64,000 nucleotides of DNA from 62-47 sp044463945 (GTDB lineage: Bacteria; Pseudomonadota; Alphaproteobacteria; Rhizobiales; Xanthobacteraceae), in assembly GCA_044463945.1 (NCBI GenBank), contig JBIQLW010000001.1, positions 185,191 through 249,190 on the forward strand, read 5' to 3'. Numbering within the stretch: the stretch's first letter is position 1; each line of letters opens with the position of its first letter. Position numbers and translations under genes: made by a program. Shown here one piece after another: positions 53,017 to 62,966 of the stretch. The notes beneath the pieces were generated by a model, which ran no database searches, was not told the origin of the DNA, and worked only from the letters and a program-made list of their open reading frames with translations.

Positions 53017-56000
53017 ATGTCCGACAAGCCGCAGAAATTCGCCGCCCCCAAGACCGACGGCCCCGATTACTCGAAAACCCTGTTCCTGCCGCAGACCGAA
53101 TTTCCGATGCGCGCCGGCCTGCCCCAGCGCGAGCCGGAGATTCTCAAGCGGTGGAATGAGATCGACCTCTACAAGCGGCTGCGCGAGGACGCGAAGGGCC
53201 GCACCAAATTCGTGCTGCATGACGGCCCGCCCTACGCCAACGGCAACATCCATATCGGCCACGCCCTCAACAAGATCCTCAAGGACGTGGTGACCAAGAG
53301 CCAGCAGATGCTCGGCCACGATTCCAATTACGTGCCGGGCTGGGACTGCCACGGCCTGCCGATCGAATGGAAGATCGAGGAGGAGAATTACCGCTCCAAG
53401 GGCAAGGCCAAGCCGAATTTCCGCGATCCCGCCGCGATGGTGGCGTTCCGCAGGGAATGCCGCGCCTATGCCAATAAATGGCTCGACGTCCAGCGCGAGG
53501 AATTCAAGCGGCTCGGCATCATCGGCGACTGGGACGGCCGCTACGCCACCATGGATTATTTCGCGGAAGCGCAGATCGCGCGCGAGCTGATGAAGTTCGC
53601 CGCCAACGGCACGCTCTATCGTGGCTCCAAGCCGGTGATGTGGAGCGTGGTCGAGAAGACCGCGCTGGCTGAAGCCGAAGTCGAATACGAGGACCACACG
53701 TCCGACACGGTGTGGGTGAGGTTTCCAGTCACCTCGCCGGCGCACGGGGCGCTTGCGAATGCGAGCGTGGTGATCTGGACCACCACGCCGTGGACGCTGC
53801 CCGGCAACCGCGCCATCAGCTTCTCGTCCAAGATCGGCTATGGCCTCTACAAGGTCACCGACGCGCCCGCCGACAACTGGGCGAAGACCGGCGACATGCT
53901 GATCCTTGCCGACAAGCTGGCGGAAGACGTGTTCAAGCAGGCGCGCGTCACGGCCTATGAGAAGGTCCGCGACATCCCGGCCGATACGATGGACGCGATC
54001 GAATGCGCGCATCCGCTGAAGGGTTTTGAAGGCGGCTATCAGTTCACGGTGCCGTTGCTCGACGGCGATCACGTCACCGACGACACCGGCACCGGCTTCG
54101 TTCACACCGCGCCCGGTCACGGCCGCGAGGACTTCGACATCTGGACCGCCAGCGCGCGCGATCTCGAAGCGCGCGGCATCTCGACCGCGATCCCCTACAC
54201 CGTCGATGAAAACGGCGCGCTCACCGCGCAGGCGCCCGGCTTTACGGGCAAGCGCGTTCTCACCGACAAGGGCGAGAATGGCGACGCCAACGAGGCGGTC
54301 ATCAAGGAATTGATCGCGCGTGGCATGTTGCTCGCGCGCGGCCGCCTCAAGCATCAGTATCCGCATTCGTGGCGCTCGAAGAAGCCGGTGATCTTCCGCA
54401 ACACGCCGCAGTGGTTCATCGCGATGGACAAGGATATCGCCGACCATGGGAAGGCGAAGCCCGGCGACACCTTGCGTGCCCGCGCGCTGCAAGCCATCAG
54501 CGTGACGCAATGGGTGCCGCCGCAGGGCGAGAGGCGCATCACCGGCATGATTGCCGGCCGTCCCGATTGGGTGATCTCGCGGCAGCGCGCCTGGGGCGTG
54601 CCGATCGCGGTGTTCGTGCGCGAGAAGGGCGACGGCTCGGCCGAAGTGCTGATCGACGACGCCGTCAACGCGCGCATCGCGGAAGCGTTCGAGAAGGAAG
54701 GCGCCGACGCCTGGTACATGGAGGGCGCGCGCGAGCGCTTCCTCGGCTCACACGCGAATGAAGACTGGCAGAAGGTCGACGACATTCTCGACGTCTGGTT
54801 CGACTCCGGCTCGACCCACGCTTTCGTGCTGGAAGACCTGGTGCATTTCCCCGGTCTTGCCGGCATCAAGCGCAAGATCGACGGCGGCGACGACTCCGTG
54901 ATGTATCTTGAGGGCTCGGACCAGCATCGCGGCTGGTTTCATTCGTCGCTCCTCGAAAGCTGCGGCACGCGCGGACGCGCGCCTTATGACGTGGTGCTGA
55001 CGCACGGCTTCACGCTGGACGAGAACGGCCGCAAGATGTCGAAGTCGCTCGGCAACACCGTCGAGCCGCAGAAGGTGATCGCGCAATCGGGCGCCGACAT
55101 CCTGCGGCTGTGGGTGTGCGCCACCGACTACGCCGACGATCAGCGCATCGGCCCGGAGATTCTCAAGAACACCATCGAAACCTATCGCAAGCTGCGCAAC
55201 ACCATCCGCTGGATGCTCGGTACGCTGCATCACTTCAAGCGCGAGGACGCGGTGGCGCGTGAAGACATGCCGGAGCTTGAGCGGCTGATGCTGCACGAAC
55301 TCGCGGCGCAGGACGAGGTGGTGCGCAAGGCTTACGCGGCGTTCGACTACAAGACGGTGATCGCGACACTGTCGGCCTTCATGAACACCGAACTGTCGGC
55401 GTTTTATTTCGATGTCCGCAAGGATGTTCTGTATTGCGATCCGCCGTCGTCGCTGACGCGCAAGGCGGCGCTGACGGTGATCGATATTTTATGCGATGCT
55501 ATCCTGAAGTGGCTGGCGCCGGCGCTATCGTTCACCGCGGAGGAAGCCTGGCAGCTTTTCCGGCCCGACGCCGAGCCCTCTGTGCATCTGACTTTGTTCC
55601 CGGGAAACCTGCGGCAATACCGTGACGACACCTTGGCGGCAAAATGGCGGACAATCCGCGATGTCCGGCGGGTCGTGACCGGGGCGCTGGAGCTGGAACG
55701 GGCCGCCAAGCGCATCGGCTCCTCGCTCGAAGCCTCGCCGCTGGTCCATGTTTCCGACAGGGCGATCTTCGCCACGCTGTTCGATGTCGATCTCGCCGAG
55801 GTCTGCATCACCTCGAACGCGATGGTGACCAATGACGAGCCGCCGGCCGAGGCGTTCCGCCTCAACGACGTGCCGGGCGTTGCGGTGGTGGTGGAGAAAG
55901 CCGTCGGCACCAAATGCGCCCGCTCGTGGAAGATTTCGCCGGAGGTCGGCGCGGACAAGGACTATCCGGACGTCACCCCGCGCGATGCGCAGGCGCTGCG

Positions 56001-56031
56001 CGAGTGGAAGGCGCTGGGGGTGACGGCATAA
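53017..56031 (+). CDS. ileS: Isoleucyl-tRNA synthetase
   Basis: The 1004-residue class I synthetase has the HIGH motif at residues 79-82 (NGNIHIGHALN), the KMSKS motif at 673-677, the CP1 editing domain between them (TTTPWTLPGNRAI), and the C-terminal anticodon-binding domain. It ends without an obvious zinc finger, as in many alphaproteobacteria. It charges tRNA-Ile. No T-box or other leader was seen in the 191-bp gap upstream. lspA follows after a 165-bp repeat-containing gap. Confidence 0.97.
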   Translation: MSDKPQKFAAPKTDGPDYSKTLFLPQTEFPMRAGLPQREPEILKRWNEIDLYKRLREDAKGRTKFVLHDGPPYANGNIHIGHALNKILKDVVTKSQQMLGHDSNYVPGWDCHGLPIEWKIEEENYRSKGKAKPNFRDPAAMVAFRRECRAYANKWLDVQREEFKRLGIIGDWDGRYATMDYFAEAQIARELMKFAANGTLYRGSKPVMWSVVEKTALAEAEVEYEDHTSDTVWVRFPVTSPAHGALANASVVIWTTTPWTLPGNRAISFSSKIGYGLYKVTDAPADNWAKTGDMLILADKLAEDVFKQARVTAYEKVRDIPADTMDAIECAHPLKGFEGGYQFTVPLLDGDHVTDDTGTGFVHTAPGHGREDFDIWTASARDLEARGISTAIPYTVDENGALTAQAPGFTGKRVLTDKGENGDANEAVIKELIARGMLLARGRLKHQYPHSWRSKKPVIFRNTPQWFIAMDKDIADHGKAKPGDTLRARALQAISVTQWVPPQGERRITGMIAGRPDWVISRQRAWGVPIAVFVREKGDGSAEVLIDDAVNARIAEAFEKEGADAWYMEGARERFLGSHANEDWQKVDDILDVWFDSGSTHAFVLEDLVHFPGLAGIKRKIDGGDDSVMYLEGSDQHRGWFHSSLLESCGTRGRAPYDVVLTHGFTLDENGRKMSKSLGNTVEPQKVIAQSGADILRLWVCATDYADDQRIGPEILKNTIETYRKLRNTIRWMLGTLHHFKREDAVAREDMPELERLMLHELAAQDEVVRKAYAAFDYKTVIATLSAFMNTELSAFYFDVRKDVLYCDPPSSLTRKAALTVIDILCDAILKWLAPALSFTAEEAWQLFRPDAEPSVHLTLFPGNLRQYRDDTLAAKWRTIRDVRRVVTGALELERAAKRIGSSLEASPLVHVSDRAIFATLFDVDLAEVCITSNAMVTNDEPPAEAFRLNDVPGVAVVVEKAVGTKCARSWKISPEVGADKDYPDVTPRDAQALREWKALGVTA

Positions 56032-56041
56032 CAACGACTTG

Positions 56042-56169
56042 GTCGTCCCCGCGCAGGCGGGACCCATAACCCCTGGCCTATCGATTGGAAGCAAGCAGCC
56101 GACCATGCCGCCCCTTATGTCCAAATCGCAGCGACACGGCGTATGGGTCCCCGCCCGCGCGGGGACGAC
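56042..56169. repeat. Short element with 27-bp terminal inverted repeats between ileS and lspA
   Basis: GTCGTCCCCGCGCAGGCGGG plus ACCCATA at the left end is mirrored by TATGGGTCCCCGCCCGCGCG plus GGGACGAC at the right end. The enclosed 75 bases have no ORF. The structure is MITE-like and similar to intergenic repeats known in Bradyrhizobium and Rhodopseudomonas. Confidence 0.65.
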
Positions 56170-56196
56170 CTCGTCGTGCCGAACGGCAGACAGGTC

Positions 56197-56682
56197 ATGA
56201 CCCCGCTTCGCGCCGGCATCGTCGCGGCGGTGATCGCGCTGACGCTCGATCAGGCCAGCAAGCTGTGGCTGTTGTTCGTGTTCGAGCTGGGCCGCCGGGG
56301 CGCGGTCGCAGTGACGCCGTTCTTCGATCTGGTGCTGGCCTGGAACACCGGCATCAGCTACGGCTGGTTCCAGCAGGACGGCCCGGTGGGGGCGGCGGTG
56401 CTGCTCGGATTCAAGGTGGTGGCGGTGATCGCACTGGCGATCTGGATGGCGCGGGCCAAAACCCTGACCGCGACCATCGGCCTCGGCCTCATCATCGGCG
56501 GGGCGATCGGCAACGCCATCGACCGCGCAGCCTACGGCGCGGTGGTCGATTTTGCCCTGTTCCACATCCGCTGGGGCGAAAAAGTTCTTAACTGGTATGT
56601 GTTTAACCTTGCGGACGCGGCCATCGTTGTCGGCGTCGCCGCGCTCCTGTATGACTCCTTCCGCATCCGGCCGACGCCGTAA
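56197..56682 (+). CDS. lspA: Lipoprotein signal peptidase
   Basis: From ATG 56197 the product is 161 residues; the longer frame upstream is the repeat element. Four membrane helices are visible, and the two catalytic Asp motifs are present (GNAIDRAAYGAVVDF and FNLADAAIVVG). It cleaves the signal peptide of diacylglyceryl-modified prolipoproteins in the inner membrane. The ileS-lspA order is conserved in many Proteobacteria. Confidence 0.95.
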   Translation: MTPLRAGIVAAVIALTLDQASKLWLLFVFELGRRGAVAVTPFFDLVLAWNTGISYGWFQQDGPVGAAVLLGFKVVAVIALAIWMARAKTLTATIGLGLIIGGAIGNAIDRAAYGAVVDFALFHIRWGEKVLNWYVFNLADAAIVVGVAALLYDSFRIRPTP

Positions 56683-56824
56683 AAGCGCCCTGATCCCGGC
56701 CGATATGCGCTGTAGGCGAAAAGTCGTGCGGCCGGCGGGCTGGCGCGGCCCGCGAGCAGATGCCGGCGGAACGCCCGTCAACCGAATGCTTGTCAACGGA
56801 ACGCTTGTGAACAGGACGATTGCG

Positions 56825-57541
56825 ATGCGTAACACCGATCTCCGTCGCTGGACCGTGTTCAACCCCACGACGGCCCCGGCCCGATGGTCGCGCGCCTTGC
56901 GAATGGGGGTGGCCGTGCTCGGCGTCGGCATGGTGATCGGCGCTCACGCCGCCCACGCCCAGGACAGCGACGACGACGATTCGACCTTCGAGGACAAGAT
57001 CATCCGCAACATCATGGGCAGCATCGGCGCGATCGGCCCCAACGACCGCGGCATCGACTATCGCGAGCGCTCGCCGCTGGTGATCCCGCCGAAGATCGAT
57101 CTGCCGCCGCCGCAATCGGCCTCCGCCGAGACGCCGGCGCCGAACTGGCCGAAGGACCCCGACGTGGCCGAGCGCAAGCGGCTGCGCGAAGCCGAGAAGA
57201 ACCGTGTCAGGGGCAGCGACGGCGCGCGGCCGCTGATGCCGAGCGAGCTCGCCGCCGTCCGCACCAAGCCCGTTACTCCCACCGAGCCGCTGCAACCGGG
57301 CGGAAGCCAGAGCCCGATGCTGAGCCCGTCGCAACTCGGCTTCAAGGGCAACCTGTTCGGAAAGATGTTCGGCGAAAAGACCGAGAGCGCGCCGTTTACC
57401 GGGGAGCCGGATCGCGAGTCGCTGACCCAGCCGCCGCCGGGCTATCAGACGCCGTCGCCGGATTTCGCCTACGGCACCGGGCCGAAGCAGCCGCTCGGCC
57501 AGAACAGCTACGACATCATGACCGGCAAGGACCGCAAGTAA
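56825..57541 (+). CDS. Exported protein, unknown function
   Basis: The start chosen is ATG 56825 (MRNTDLRRWTVFN), giving 238 residues. A hydrophobic signal region (MGVAVLGVGMVIGAHAAHAQ) is followed by an acidic run (DSDDDDSTFEDK), then a Pro-rich and charged mature part with the motif GFKGNLFGKMFGE and C-terminal NSYDIMTGKDRK. It lies between lspA and the M16 peptidase pair. Proteins like this are known from rhizobial genomes as uncharacterised; no domain is recognised. Confidence 0.7.
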   Translation: MRNTDLRRWTVFNPTTAPARWSRALRMGVAVLGVGMVIGAHAAHAQDSDDDDSTFEDKIIRNIMGSIGAIGPNDRGIDYRERSPLVIPPKIDLPPPQSASAETPAPNWPKDPDVAERKRLREAEKNRVRGSDGARPLMPSELAAVRTKPVTPTEPLQPGGSQSPMLSPSQLGFKGNLFGKMFGEKTESAPFTGEPDRESLTQPPPGYQTPSPDFAYGTGPKQPLGQNSYDIMTGKDRK

Positions 57542-57703
57542 CCGCCGCGTCACGCCGGCATCGCGCAATCGTGTCGCGGTGCGGCGGCGGCGAGGCTTGA
57601 CGCCGGGCGCAATGCAGGGAAGCCTCCGGCTCCCGATCACGTCTCGCTCTCAACCGAAGGACAGGCCGCGATTCAGGCCACGCCGTCGCAGCCGGGATGA
57701 CTC

Positions 57704-59131
57704 ATGACCGCTTTCCATCGACCCGCCGCCCGCCTCCGCACGGCCGCGGCCGTGGCTCTGGCGCTGCTGGCATTGCCCGCCGTCGCCCGCGCCCAGACCG
57801 TGACGGCGCCGCCGCCCGCCACCTTCACCCTCGGTAACGGCTTGCAGGTGGTGGTGATCCCCGATCATCGCACCCCGGTGGTGACCCAGATGATCTGGTA
57901 CAAGGTCGGCTCGGCCGACGAGACGCCGGGCAAGTCCGGGCTCGCGCATTTCCTCGAACACCTGATGTTCAAGGGCACGGCGAAGCACCCGGCCGGCGAG
58001 TTCTCGCAGACCGTGCTCAAGATCGGCGGCAACGAGAACGCCTTCACCTCCACCGACTACACCGGCTATTTCCAGCGGGTGCCGCGCGATCAGCTCGGCC
58101 GCATGATGGCGTTCGAGGCCGACCGCATGACCGGCCTCGTGCTCAAGGACGAGAACGTGCTGCCCGAGCGCGACGTGGTGCTGGAGGAATACAACATGCG
58201 CGTCGCCAACAATCCCGACGCGCGGCTCGGCGAGCAGATCATGGCCGCGCTCTACCTCAACCACCCCTACGGCCGACCGGTGATCGGCTGGCATCAGGAG
58301 ATCGAGAAGCTCGACCGCGAGGACGCGCTGGCGTTCTACCGCCGCTTCTACGCGCCCAACAACGCGACGCTGGTGATCGCCGGCGACGTCGAGGCCGCCG
58401 AGGTGCGCAAGCTGGCCGAGCAGAGCTTTGGGCCGGTCCCGCCGCAGCCGGCGATCGCGCCGCGCCGGGTGCGGCCGCAGGAGCCGACGCCGGCCGCGCC
58501 GCGCACCGTGACGCTGGCCGATCCCCGCGTCGAGCAGACCGTGCTGAAGCGCTATTACCTGGTGCCGTCGGCGGTCACCGCCACGCCGCAGCAGGCGGCC
58601 GCGCTGGAGGTGCTGGCGCAGCTTCTCGGCTCCGGCAGCAACTCCTATCTCTATCGCGCGCTGGTGATCGACCAGCCGCTCGCGGTCACCGCCAACGCCG
58701 GCTATCAGAGCACCGCGATCGACGCCACGCAGTTCATGGTGACGGCCGCGCCGAAGCCCGGCGTCGAATTCCCGCAGGTCGAGAAGGCCATCGACGAGGT
58801 CATCGCCAAGCTGAAACAGGACACCGTCCCGGCGGAAAATCTCGAACGCGCCAAGACCCAACTGGTGGCGCAGGCGATCTACGCGCAGGACAGCCAGGCG
58901 GCGCTGGCGCGCTGGTACGGCGCGGCGCTCACCGTCGGCCTCACCGTCGACGACATCCGCAAATGGCCGGAGCGTATCCGCGCCGTCACCGCCGACGAGG
59001 TGCGCGAGGCGGCGCGAAGCTGGCTGATCCCCAACCGCTCGGTGACCGGCTATCTGGTCAAGGACACGACGCCGAAGGACGCCGCCGCCAATGATGGCAA
59101 GGGTCGCCCCGGCGAGGAGAAACGCTCATGA
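57704..59131 (+). CDS. M16 zinc metallopeptidase, catalytic partner
   Basis: The 475-residue product has a signal peptide (AVALALLALPAVARA) and the inverted zinc motif HFLEH at residues 82-86, followed by the downstream Glu region (EYNMR). It is a periplasmic insulinase/processing-peptidase-like enzyme. The next gene overlaps it by four bases (ATGA) and encodes a similar protein without the zinc motif. The pair therefore looks like the catalytic and non-catalytic halves of a heterodimer. Confidence 0.93.
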   Translation: MTAFHRPAARLRTAAAVALALLALPAVARAQTVTAPPPATFTLGNGLQVVVIPDHRTPVVTQMIWYKVGSADETPGKSGLAHFLEHLMFKGTAKHPAGEFSQTVLKIGGNENAFTSTDYTGYFQRVPRDQLGRMMAFEADRMTGLVLKDENVLPERDVVLEEYNMRVANNPDARLGEQIMAALYLNHPYGRPVIGWHQEIEKLDREDALAFYRRFYAPNNATLVIAGDVEAAEVRKLAEQSFGPVPPQPAIAPRRVRPQEPTPAAPRTVTLADPRVEQTVLKRYYLVPSAVTATPQQAAALEVLAQLLGSGSNSYLYRALVIDQPLAVTANAGYQSTAIDATQFMVTAAPKPGVEFPQVEKAIDEVIAKLKQDTVPAENLERAKTQLVAQAIYAQDSQAALARWYGAALTVGLTVDDIRKWPERIRAVTADEVREAARSWLIPNRSVTGYLVKDTTPKDAAANDGKGRPGEEKRS

Positions 59132-60498
59132 TCGCGATCGTGCGCGCCGCGCGCGCCGCCGCCGCCGTCGCGGGCGGCCTGATGCTGATGCTCGCTTGCG
59201 CGCTGCCGGCGCAGGCCACCACCAAAATCCAGCATCTGGTGACGCCGGGCGGCATCTCGGCGTGGTTCGTGCAGGACTCCACCGTGCCGGTGATCGCCAT
59301 GCAGTACGCCTTCGCCGGCGGCTCCAGCCAGGACCCCGCCGCCAAACCGGGCGTCGCCACCATGGTCGCGAGCCTGCTCGACGAGGGCGCCGGCGATCTC
59401 GACTCGACTGCCTTTAGACAGCGACTCGACCGCCGCGCCATCGAACTGAACTTCAACGCCACGCGCGACCAGTTGCGCGGCACGTTGCGGATGCTGAAGG
59501 ACGACCGCGACGAGGCGTTCGGCCTGCTGCGGCTGGCGCTGACCGCGCCGCGCTTCGAGGCCGCCGATATCGAGCGGATGCGGGCGCAGATCCTGTCCGG
59601 CCTGCGCCGCCAGAGCACCGATCCCGGTTCGCTCGCCGGCCTGAAGTTCATGGCGGCGGAGTTCGGCGATCACCCTTACGGGCGGCCGGGCAACGGCACG
59701 CTGGAAAGCGTGCCGGCCATCACCGTGGACGACCTGCGCGACTACACCCGCCGGGTCGTGGCGAAGGACGCGCTGACCATCGCCGTGGTCGGCGACGTCG
59801 ACGCGGCGACGCTCGCCAAGCTGCTCGACGACACCTTCGGCGCGCTGCCCGCGAAAGGCGATCTGACGCCGGTGGCCGAAGTCGCCGCCAGCGCGCCGCC
59901 GCAGCAATACTTCATTCCGCTCGACGTGCCGCAGACCGTGGTGATGTTCGGCGGCCCCGGCCTCAAGCGCGCCGACCCCGACTTCATGGCGGGCTACATC
60001 GTCAGCCACATCCTCGGCGGCGGCGGCCTGTCGTCGCGGCTCTATCACGAGGTGCGCGAGAAGCGCGGGCTGGCCTATTCGGTGTCGCAGTATCTGTCGT
60101 GGATGGCGCATTCGGCGCTGTTCCTCGGCAACACCGCGACCCGCGCCGACCGCGCCGCCGAGACGGTGGACACCATCGCGCGCGAGGTGAAGCGGATGGC
60201 CGACGACGGCCCGACGCAGGCCGAACTCGACGAGGCCAAGTCGTATCTGAAGGGTTCGCAGATGCTGGCGCTCGACACCTCGGTCAAGCTCGCCTCCGCG
60301 CTCCTGCAATTCCAGCTCGACAAGCTCGGCATCGACTATATCGAGAAGCGCAACGCCATGGTCGACGCGGCGACGCTGGACGACGCCAAGCGCGTCGCCA
60401 AGCGGCTGTGGGGCCACGGGCTGGTGACGGTGGTGGTCGGCCGCCCGCAGCCCGCCGCGGCCCAGCCCGCCGCGGTCACCGCGCCGAAGGCGGATTGA
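59128..60498 (+). CDS. M16 peptidase-like protein, non-catalytic partner
   Basis: The 456-residue protein has a signal peptide (GLMLMLACALPAQA) and the M16 fold, but in place of HxxEH it reads SLLDEG, so zinc cannot bind in the usual way. The late segments (GGGGLSSRLYHEVREKRGLAYSVSQ) are conserved. It is translationally coupled to the catalytic partner and should help form the closed chamber, as in mitochondrial processing peptidase alpha subunits. Confidence 0.93.
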   Translation: MIAIVRAARAAAAVAGGLMLMLACALPAQATTKIQHLVTPGGISAWFVQDSTVPVIAMQYAFAGGSSQDPAAKPGVATMVASLLDEGAGDLDSTAFRQRLDRRAIELNFNATRDQLRGTLRMLKDDRDEAFGLLRLALTAPRFEAADIERMRAQILSGLRRQSTDPGSLAGLKFMAAEFGDHPYGRPGNGTLESVPAITVDDLRDYTRRVVAKDALTIAVVGDVDAATLAKLLDDTFGALPAKGDLTPVAEVAASAPPQQYFIPLDVPQTVVMFGGPGLKRADPDFMAGYIVSHILGGGGLSSRLYHEVREKRGLAYSVSQYLSWMAHSALFLGNTATRADRAAETVDTIAREVKRMADDGPTQAELDEAKSYLKGSQMLALDTSVKLASALLQFQLDKLGIDYIEKRNAMVDAATLDDAKRVAKRLWGHGLVTVVVGRPQPAAAQPAAVTAPKAD

Positions 60499-60530
60499 GC
60501 GGAGCGTCCGATCGGCCGGATGTCGGGCCT

Positions 60531-60704
60531 GAGAGTCTGACCGGAAAATCGCTTTTTGAGGTGAACGCGCAACACGAAAGCCGTCATGCTCCGCGAAAGC
60601 GGAGTATCCGGTATTCCATGGTGGATCGAGTTTCCCTTGCGCTCGCCGGGATGACTGGATCGTCAGCCTTCGCGGACGATGACGTCTCGTTTCCGGTCAG
60701 ACTC
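60531..60704. repeat. Dispersed palindromic repeat, family A, copy 2 (inverted)
   Basis: Ends read GAGTCTGACCGGAAAA and TTTCCGGTCAGACTC, a clear terminal inverted repeat. Reverse-complemented, the element aligns along its length with 256-430, including CATCGTCCGCGAAGG, GATACTCCGCTTTCGCGGAG and the AAAAAGCGA tail. No ORF is meaningful. The two copies show that this is a mobile or amplified non-coding unit. Confidence 0.8.
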
Positions 60705-60733
60705 CGAGGGCGACGGCGTCTCCGTCCCGGCCC

Positions 60734-60858
60734 GTGTCCCGGATGCGATGCGGCGTGTAACGCCGCGTCGCAGAGCCGGGACCTTTACGACGGCAATCCG
60801 TGCAACGATCCCGGATCGGCGACGCACCGCCATAGCGCGTCGAAGACGCGCGTTGACA
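60734..60858 (-). repeat. Dispersed repeat, family B, copy 1 (partial, inverted)
   Basis: It begins GTGTCCCGGATGCGATGC and matches the reverse complement of the copies at 61452 and 62967, through GCAGAGCCGGGACC, GATCCCGGATC and CACCGCCATAGCGCGTC. The last 30 bases of the unit are missing. With family A just before it, it fills the 467-bp gap before arfB. Confidence 0.75.
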
Positions 60859-60965
60859 TGAGGCGTCATCGCCGGGCTTGACCCGGCGATCCATCCTCCT
60901 TTGAAAGAATGATGGATGCCCGGATCAGGTCCGGGCATGACGAATGTGGTTCCATAGGTGCCCCC

Positions 60966-61385
60966 ATGCTGCGGATCACGCGCGATATCGCGCTCGATGA
61001 GGACGAGATCGAGATCGGCTTCGTCCGCGCCTCGGGGCCGGGCGGGCAGAACGTCAACAAGCTCTCGACCGCCGCGCAACTGCGCTACGACACCACGCGG
61101 CTGCCGCTTCCCGACGACACCCGCGCGCGGCTCACGCGCATCGCCGGGCAGCGCATGACCAAGGACGGCGTGATCGTGATCCACGCCCGGCGCTTCCGCA
61201 CCCAGGAGCGCAACCGCGCCGACGCCATCGAGCGTCTGGTCGCGATGCTGCGCGAGGCCGCGGTGCGCCCGACGCCGCGCCGGCCGACCAAGCCGACGCT
61301 GGGCTCGAAGAAGCGCCGGCTCGAAGGCAAGAAGCGCCGCGGCGAGATCAAGGCCGGGCGCGGCCGCGCCGGGCTGGACGATTGA
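60966..61385 (+). CDS. arfB: Alternative ribosome-rescue factor ArfB (YaeJ)
   Basis: From ATG 60966 the product is 139 residues. The catalytic GGQ (residues 26-28, in SGPGGQNVNK) hydrolyses peptidyl-tRNA on stalled ribosomes. The basic C-terminal tail (KKRRLEGKKRRGEIKAGRGR) enters the empty mRNA channel, which distinguishes ArfB from full release factors. The gene is flanked on both sides by family B repeats. Confidence 0.95.
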   Translation: MLRITRDIALDEDEIEIGFVRASGPGGQNVNKLSTAAQLRYDTTRLPLPDDTRARLTRIAGQRMTKDGVIVIHARRFRTQERNRADAIERLVAMLREAAVRPTPRRPTKPTLGSKKRRLEGKKRRGEIKAGRGRAGLDD

Positions 61386-61451
61386 GGCGCCCAGGCGTCG
61401 AAGCGACGCCGTTCTTCAAACGTCTATGTCCAGCGCTGACAACGCTGCGAA

Positions 61452-61614
61452 TCCCGGATGCGATGCAGCGCCGAAAGCGCGTTCACGCGCGTCTTTGACG
61501 CGCTATGGCGGTGCGTCGCTGATCCGGGATCGTCGCGCAGGTTGCCGTCGTAACGGTCCCGGCTCTGCGACGCGGCGTTGCACGCCGCATCGCGTCCGGG
61601 ACACGCGCCGCCGC
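61452..61614 (+). repeat. Dispersed repeat, family B, copy 2
   Basis: The unit of about 160 bp begins TCCCGGATGCGATGCAGCG and ends CATCGCGTCCGGGACAC, so its ends are inverted repeats. Inside are several small hairpins (AGCGCG/CGCGCT, CTGATCCGGGATC). It lies between the 3' ends of arfB and the LivJ-like gene and could act as a bidirectional stop for transcription. Confidence 0.8.
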
Positions 61615-61635
61615 GGCCGGCCCGGCGCGCGTGGC

Positions 61636-62844
61636 TCACGAGCCGCGCAGCAGGCCGCTCACCACCTTCCAGTCGCCGTCGCGATATTCGATCATGTAGC
61701 CGTCGCGGATCGGACGATAGTCGGTCGGGCTGGTGTTCAGCGTGATGCCGGGCATCAGCAGCGGCAGCGAGACGCCCTTCATGTTGGCCGCCTGGGCCAT
61801 GATGTTCTTGCGCGACAGGTCGTTCTTGCACTGGTCGAGCACATGCACCAGCGCCTGCGCCAGCACATAGCCGTAAAGGGCGGCGCCCGAACTCGGATCG
61901 ATCCCCGGCGCGTGCGCCTTCATGAAGGCGATGTAGTCCACCAGCGCGGGATCCTTGCCGTCGTCCGCGAACGGCTTGAGCGAGACCACCGACATCACGC
62001 CTTCGCCGGCGCCAGCGCCCGCCGGCACCATCACCGTGCCCTTGCTGGCGCAGCCGCTGGCGATGAAGATCATCGGTTTCCAGTCCACCAGTTCGTGGAC
62101 CTTGCGCAGCGCCTGCGCGCAGGCGCGCGGCGTCACGCTGTAGAGCAGGAACACGTCCGCCTTGGTGCTCGCCAGCGTCAGTATCTGGGAATCGATGGTC
62201 GGGTCCGCGACCTCGAAACCGGTGGCCATGGCGATCGCCTTGTCGGCGTCGGCCCCGAGCGTCGCCTTGACGCCGTTGAGATAGTCCTTCCCGGAGTCGT
62301 CGTTCTGGTAAAGGATCGCGAAGCGGGCGTCCGGCTTCTTGGATCGGGCGAAATTGACCTCGATCGCCGCCTCGTCGGGATACATCGGCGCCCACGGGAA
62401 CGCCATCAGCCACGGTATGGTCTTCGGGTCGTTCCATTTCGACGCCGAACTGATGAGGAAGATGTGCGGCACGCCCTTGTCGTTGAGATACTTGGCGGTG
62501 GCGGAACTCGGCGCTGTTCCCATGGTGGCGAACATGAACGCGACGTTCTCGCCCTCGACCAGGCGGCGGGTGGCCTCGACGGTCTTGGGCGGCGAGAAGC
62601 CGTCGTCGAGCGACAGCATGGTCAGCTTGCGGCCGTTGACGCCGCCCTTGGCGTTGACCTGCTCGAAATAGGCGGCGGCGACCTTGCCGGTGGCGCTGAG
62701 CGCCGAGACCGGGCCGCTATAGGGCATGATGTTGCCGAACTTGATCTCGGTATCGGTGACGCCGGGCGCGTTCTGCGCGGCGGCGACCTGAACCGCGAGC
62801 GGCGACAGCAGCAGCGCGCATGTCAGCTTCGCGATGAGCCTCAT
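61636..62844 (-). CDS. Branched-chain amino acid-type ABC substrate-binding protein
   Basis: From ATG 62844 the product is 402 residues with a signal peptide (MRLIAKLTCALLLSPLAVQV). The LivJ/periplasmic-binding type I fold is clear: GNIMPYSGPVSALSATGKV, AYFEQVNAKGGVNGRKL, and VEGENVAFMFATMGTAPSSA. Proteins of this group in Bradyrhizobiaceae bind many ligands, including aromatic acids, so amino-acid specificity is not assured. No permease or ATPase gene adjoins it. Confidence 0.92.
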   Translation of the reverse strand: MRLIAKLTCALLLSPLAVQVAAAQNAPGVTDTEIKFGNIMPYSGPVSALSATGKVAAAYFEQVNAKGGVNGRKLTMLSLDDGFSPPKTVEATRRLVEGENVAFMFATMGTAPSSATAKYLNDKGVPHIFLISSASKWNDPKTIPWLMAFPWAPMYPDEAAIEVNFARSKKPDARFAILYQNDDSGKDYLNGVKATLGADADKAIAMATGFEVADPTIDSQILTLASTKADVFLLYSVTPRACAQALRKVHELVDWKPMIFIASGCASKGTVMVPAGAGAGEGVMSVVSLKPFADDGKDPALVDYIAFMKAHAPGIDPSSGAALYGYVLAQALVHVLDQCKNDLSRKNIMAQAANMKGVSLPLLMPGITLNTSPTDYRPIRDGYMIEYRDGDWKVVSGLLRGS

Positions 62845-62966
62845 GGATGTCCTCCCTCGATGCCTGGTCTGTTGCGACGGCCTGATTGTTGCCGCGAATG
62901 CTGCGGGCAAGGGCGGCGATATTCTTGCGCGCACTGGCTGGCCGGGGCCGGGCTGGGGCATCCGCC

